Positions 4,967 through 5,329 of a DNA stretch of 5,329 nucleotides are shown here, piece by piece. This DNA comes from Acidobacteriota bacterium (lineage in GTDB: Bacteria; Acidobacteriota; UBA6911; RPQK01; JAPXNP01). Each line of letters starts with the position of its first letter. Position 1 is the first letter of the stretch. The notes beneath the pieces were generated by a model. It worked only from the letters and a program-made list of their open reading frames with translations. It was not told where the DNA came from and did not search any database. Both the position numbers and the translations under genes were made by a program. Where the stretch lies: NCBI GenBank assembly GCA_030614585.1, contig JAUWTT010000328.1, forward strand, positions 1 to 5,329, given 5' to 3'.

Positions 4967-5254
4967 ATGAGCTCGAGAATTCTGATCGTTGATGATGAAG
5001 AGGCCATGCTGGAGGTCCTTCGAATCCGCCTGGAGCAGTGGGGATACTCGGTAAGTCTGGCCCACACAGGAATGGAGGCCCAGGATCTCGTCAATTCTTT
5101 CCATCCTGACATCGTCATCTCCGACATCGTGATGCCGGAACTTTCTGGACTCGACCTGTTGAAAGTCTTTAAGCAGGATGATCCTGAGCGTCCCGTCGTT
5201 CTAATGACGGCACATGGAACGGTTGAGATTGCTGTCGAAGCCATGAAGAAGTGA
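4967..5254 (+). CDS. Response regulator receiver domain, truncated by in-frame TGA
   Basis: 95-aa product as read, a CheY-like receiver that would accept phosphate from a histidine kinase. Visible features: ILIVDDEE (5-12) with acidic-pocket Asp9/Asp10, the phosphoacceptor Asp53 in ISDIVMPELSG (51-61), and the switch Thr81 in LMTAHGT (79-85). The frame stops after AVEAMKK (89-95), exactly where relatives continue with Gly-x-x-DFLTKPL. The conserved Lys, strand 5 and helix 5 are therefore missing from the product, so it should be non-functional or unstable. The same frame resumes at once with the expected sequence (see 5255-5329). The receiver type resembles NtrC-family regulators, but no output domain is in the window. 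ATG 4967 begins the domain and has a weak AAGAGA upstream; a longer upstream frame from 4859 starts inside the palindrome and is rejected. Confidence 0.85.
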   Translation: MSSRILIVDDEEAMLEVLRIRLEQWGYSVSLAHTGMEAQDLVNSFHPDIVISDIVMPELSGLDLLKVFKQDDPERPVVLMTAHGTVEIAVEAMKK

Positions 5255-5329
5255 TCCAACGACTTTCTTACCAAGCCGCTGGATTACTCCAAGCTAAACT
5301 CGATTCTGGAGGCCGTTGCCCTGGACAGA
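5255..5329 (+). pseudogene. In-frame continuation of the response regulator after TGA, cut by window end
   Basis: The 25 codons after the TGA (5252-5254), in the same frame, read SNDFLTKPLDYSKLNSILEA and then VALDR, with no further stop. This is the ordinary end of a receiver domain: DFLTKP carries the conserved Lys and PLDYSKL begins helix 5, a wording common in NtrC-type regulators. A single change from TGA to GGA would restore Gly and join both parts. The piece has no start of its own. Either the gene is a recent pseudogene, or the stop is a sequencing or assembly error. The true end lies outside the window. Confidence 0.75.

Noticed and set aside
5252..5254. Selenocysteine or alternative code (UGA as Gly or Trp)
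   Set aside because: Family members have Gly, not Cys/Sec, at this site; TGA is a genuine stop for crcB and the CBM9-like gene, and long genes here have no internal TGA.

Overview
The window looks like chromosomal DNA of a free-living, didermic (Gram-negative-type) environmental bacterium, moderately GC-rich by eye. A lipoprotein signal peptide, a Sec-exported CBM9-like protein, an NtrC-like receiver, TTG/GTG starts and many short-period intergenic repeats would fit Acidobacteria, Planctomycetes/Verrucomicrobia-type or related candidate phyla. Nothing here fixes the phylum. The standard code with TGA as stop is supported by crcB and the CBM9-like gene, both of which end in TGA.

Layout. 1-219 is non-coding and repeat-rich. 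220-944 (+) is a two-gene fluoride-resistance operon: a FluC/CrcB channel followed, with an ATGA overlap, by a DUF190 (PII-like) protein. 1031-1756 (+) is a lipoprotein cyclophilin-type peptidylprolyl isomerase with a TTG start. 1844-2554 (-) is a secreted carbohydrate-binding family 9-like protein, convergent with the isomerase and also starting with TTG. 2555-2782 is a divergent intergenic region packed with 7- and 9-nt tandem repeats. 2783-4794 (+) is a tightly coupled pair: a sugar-1-phosphate nucleotidyltransferase and a NahK-like (APH-fold) sugar 1-kinase. Together they look like a salvage route from free sugar to sugar-1-phosphate to NDP-sugar. 4967 to the window end (+) is the receiver domain of a response regulator, interrupted by an in-frame TGA where the family normally has Gly; the reading frame continues with well-conserved receiver sequence up to the edge.

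The most unusual aspect is the intergenic DNA. Every intergenic region of more than 50 bp carries short-period, degenerate repeats: several heptamer families (GTCTTGR, TCGAAAA, KCGAAGT, YGATAAC), a nonamer family (CTCTNTGCG) and an octamer family (CACNAAGN) folded into palindromes. Three such palindromes sit immediately after stop codons, and in two the TAA stop is part of the repeat boundary. A fourth, half copy lies upstream of crcB. The genes themselves are individually recognisable; I see no phage, transposase, CRISPR or defence system, and no convincing wholly new multi-gene system.
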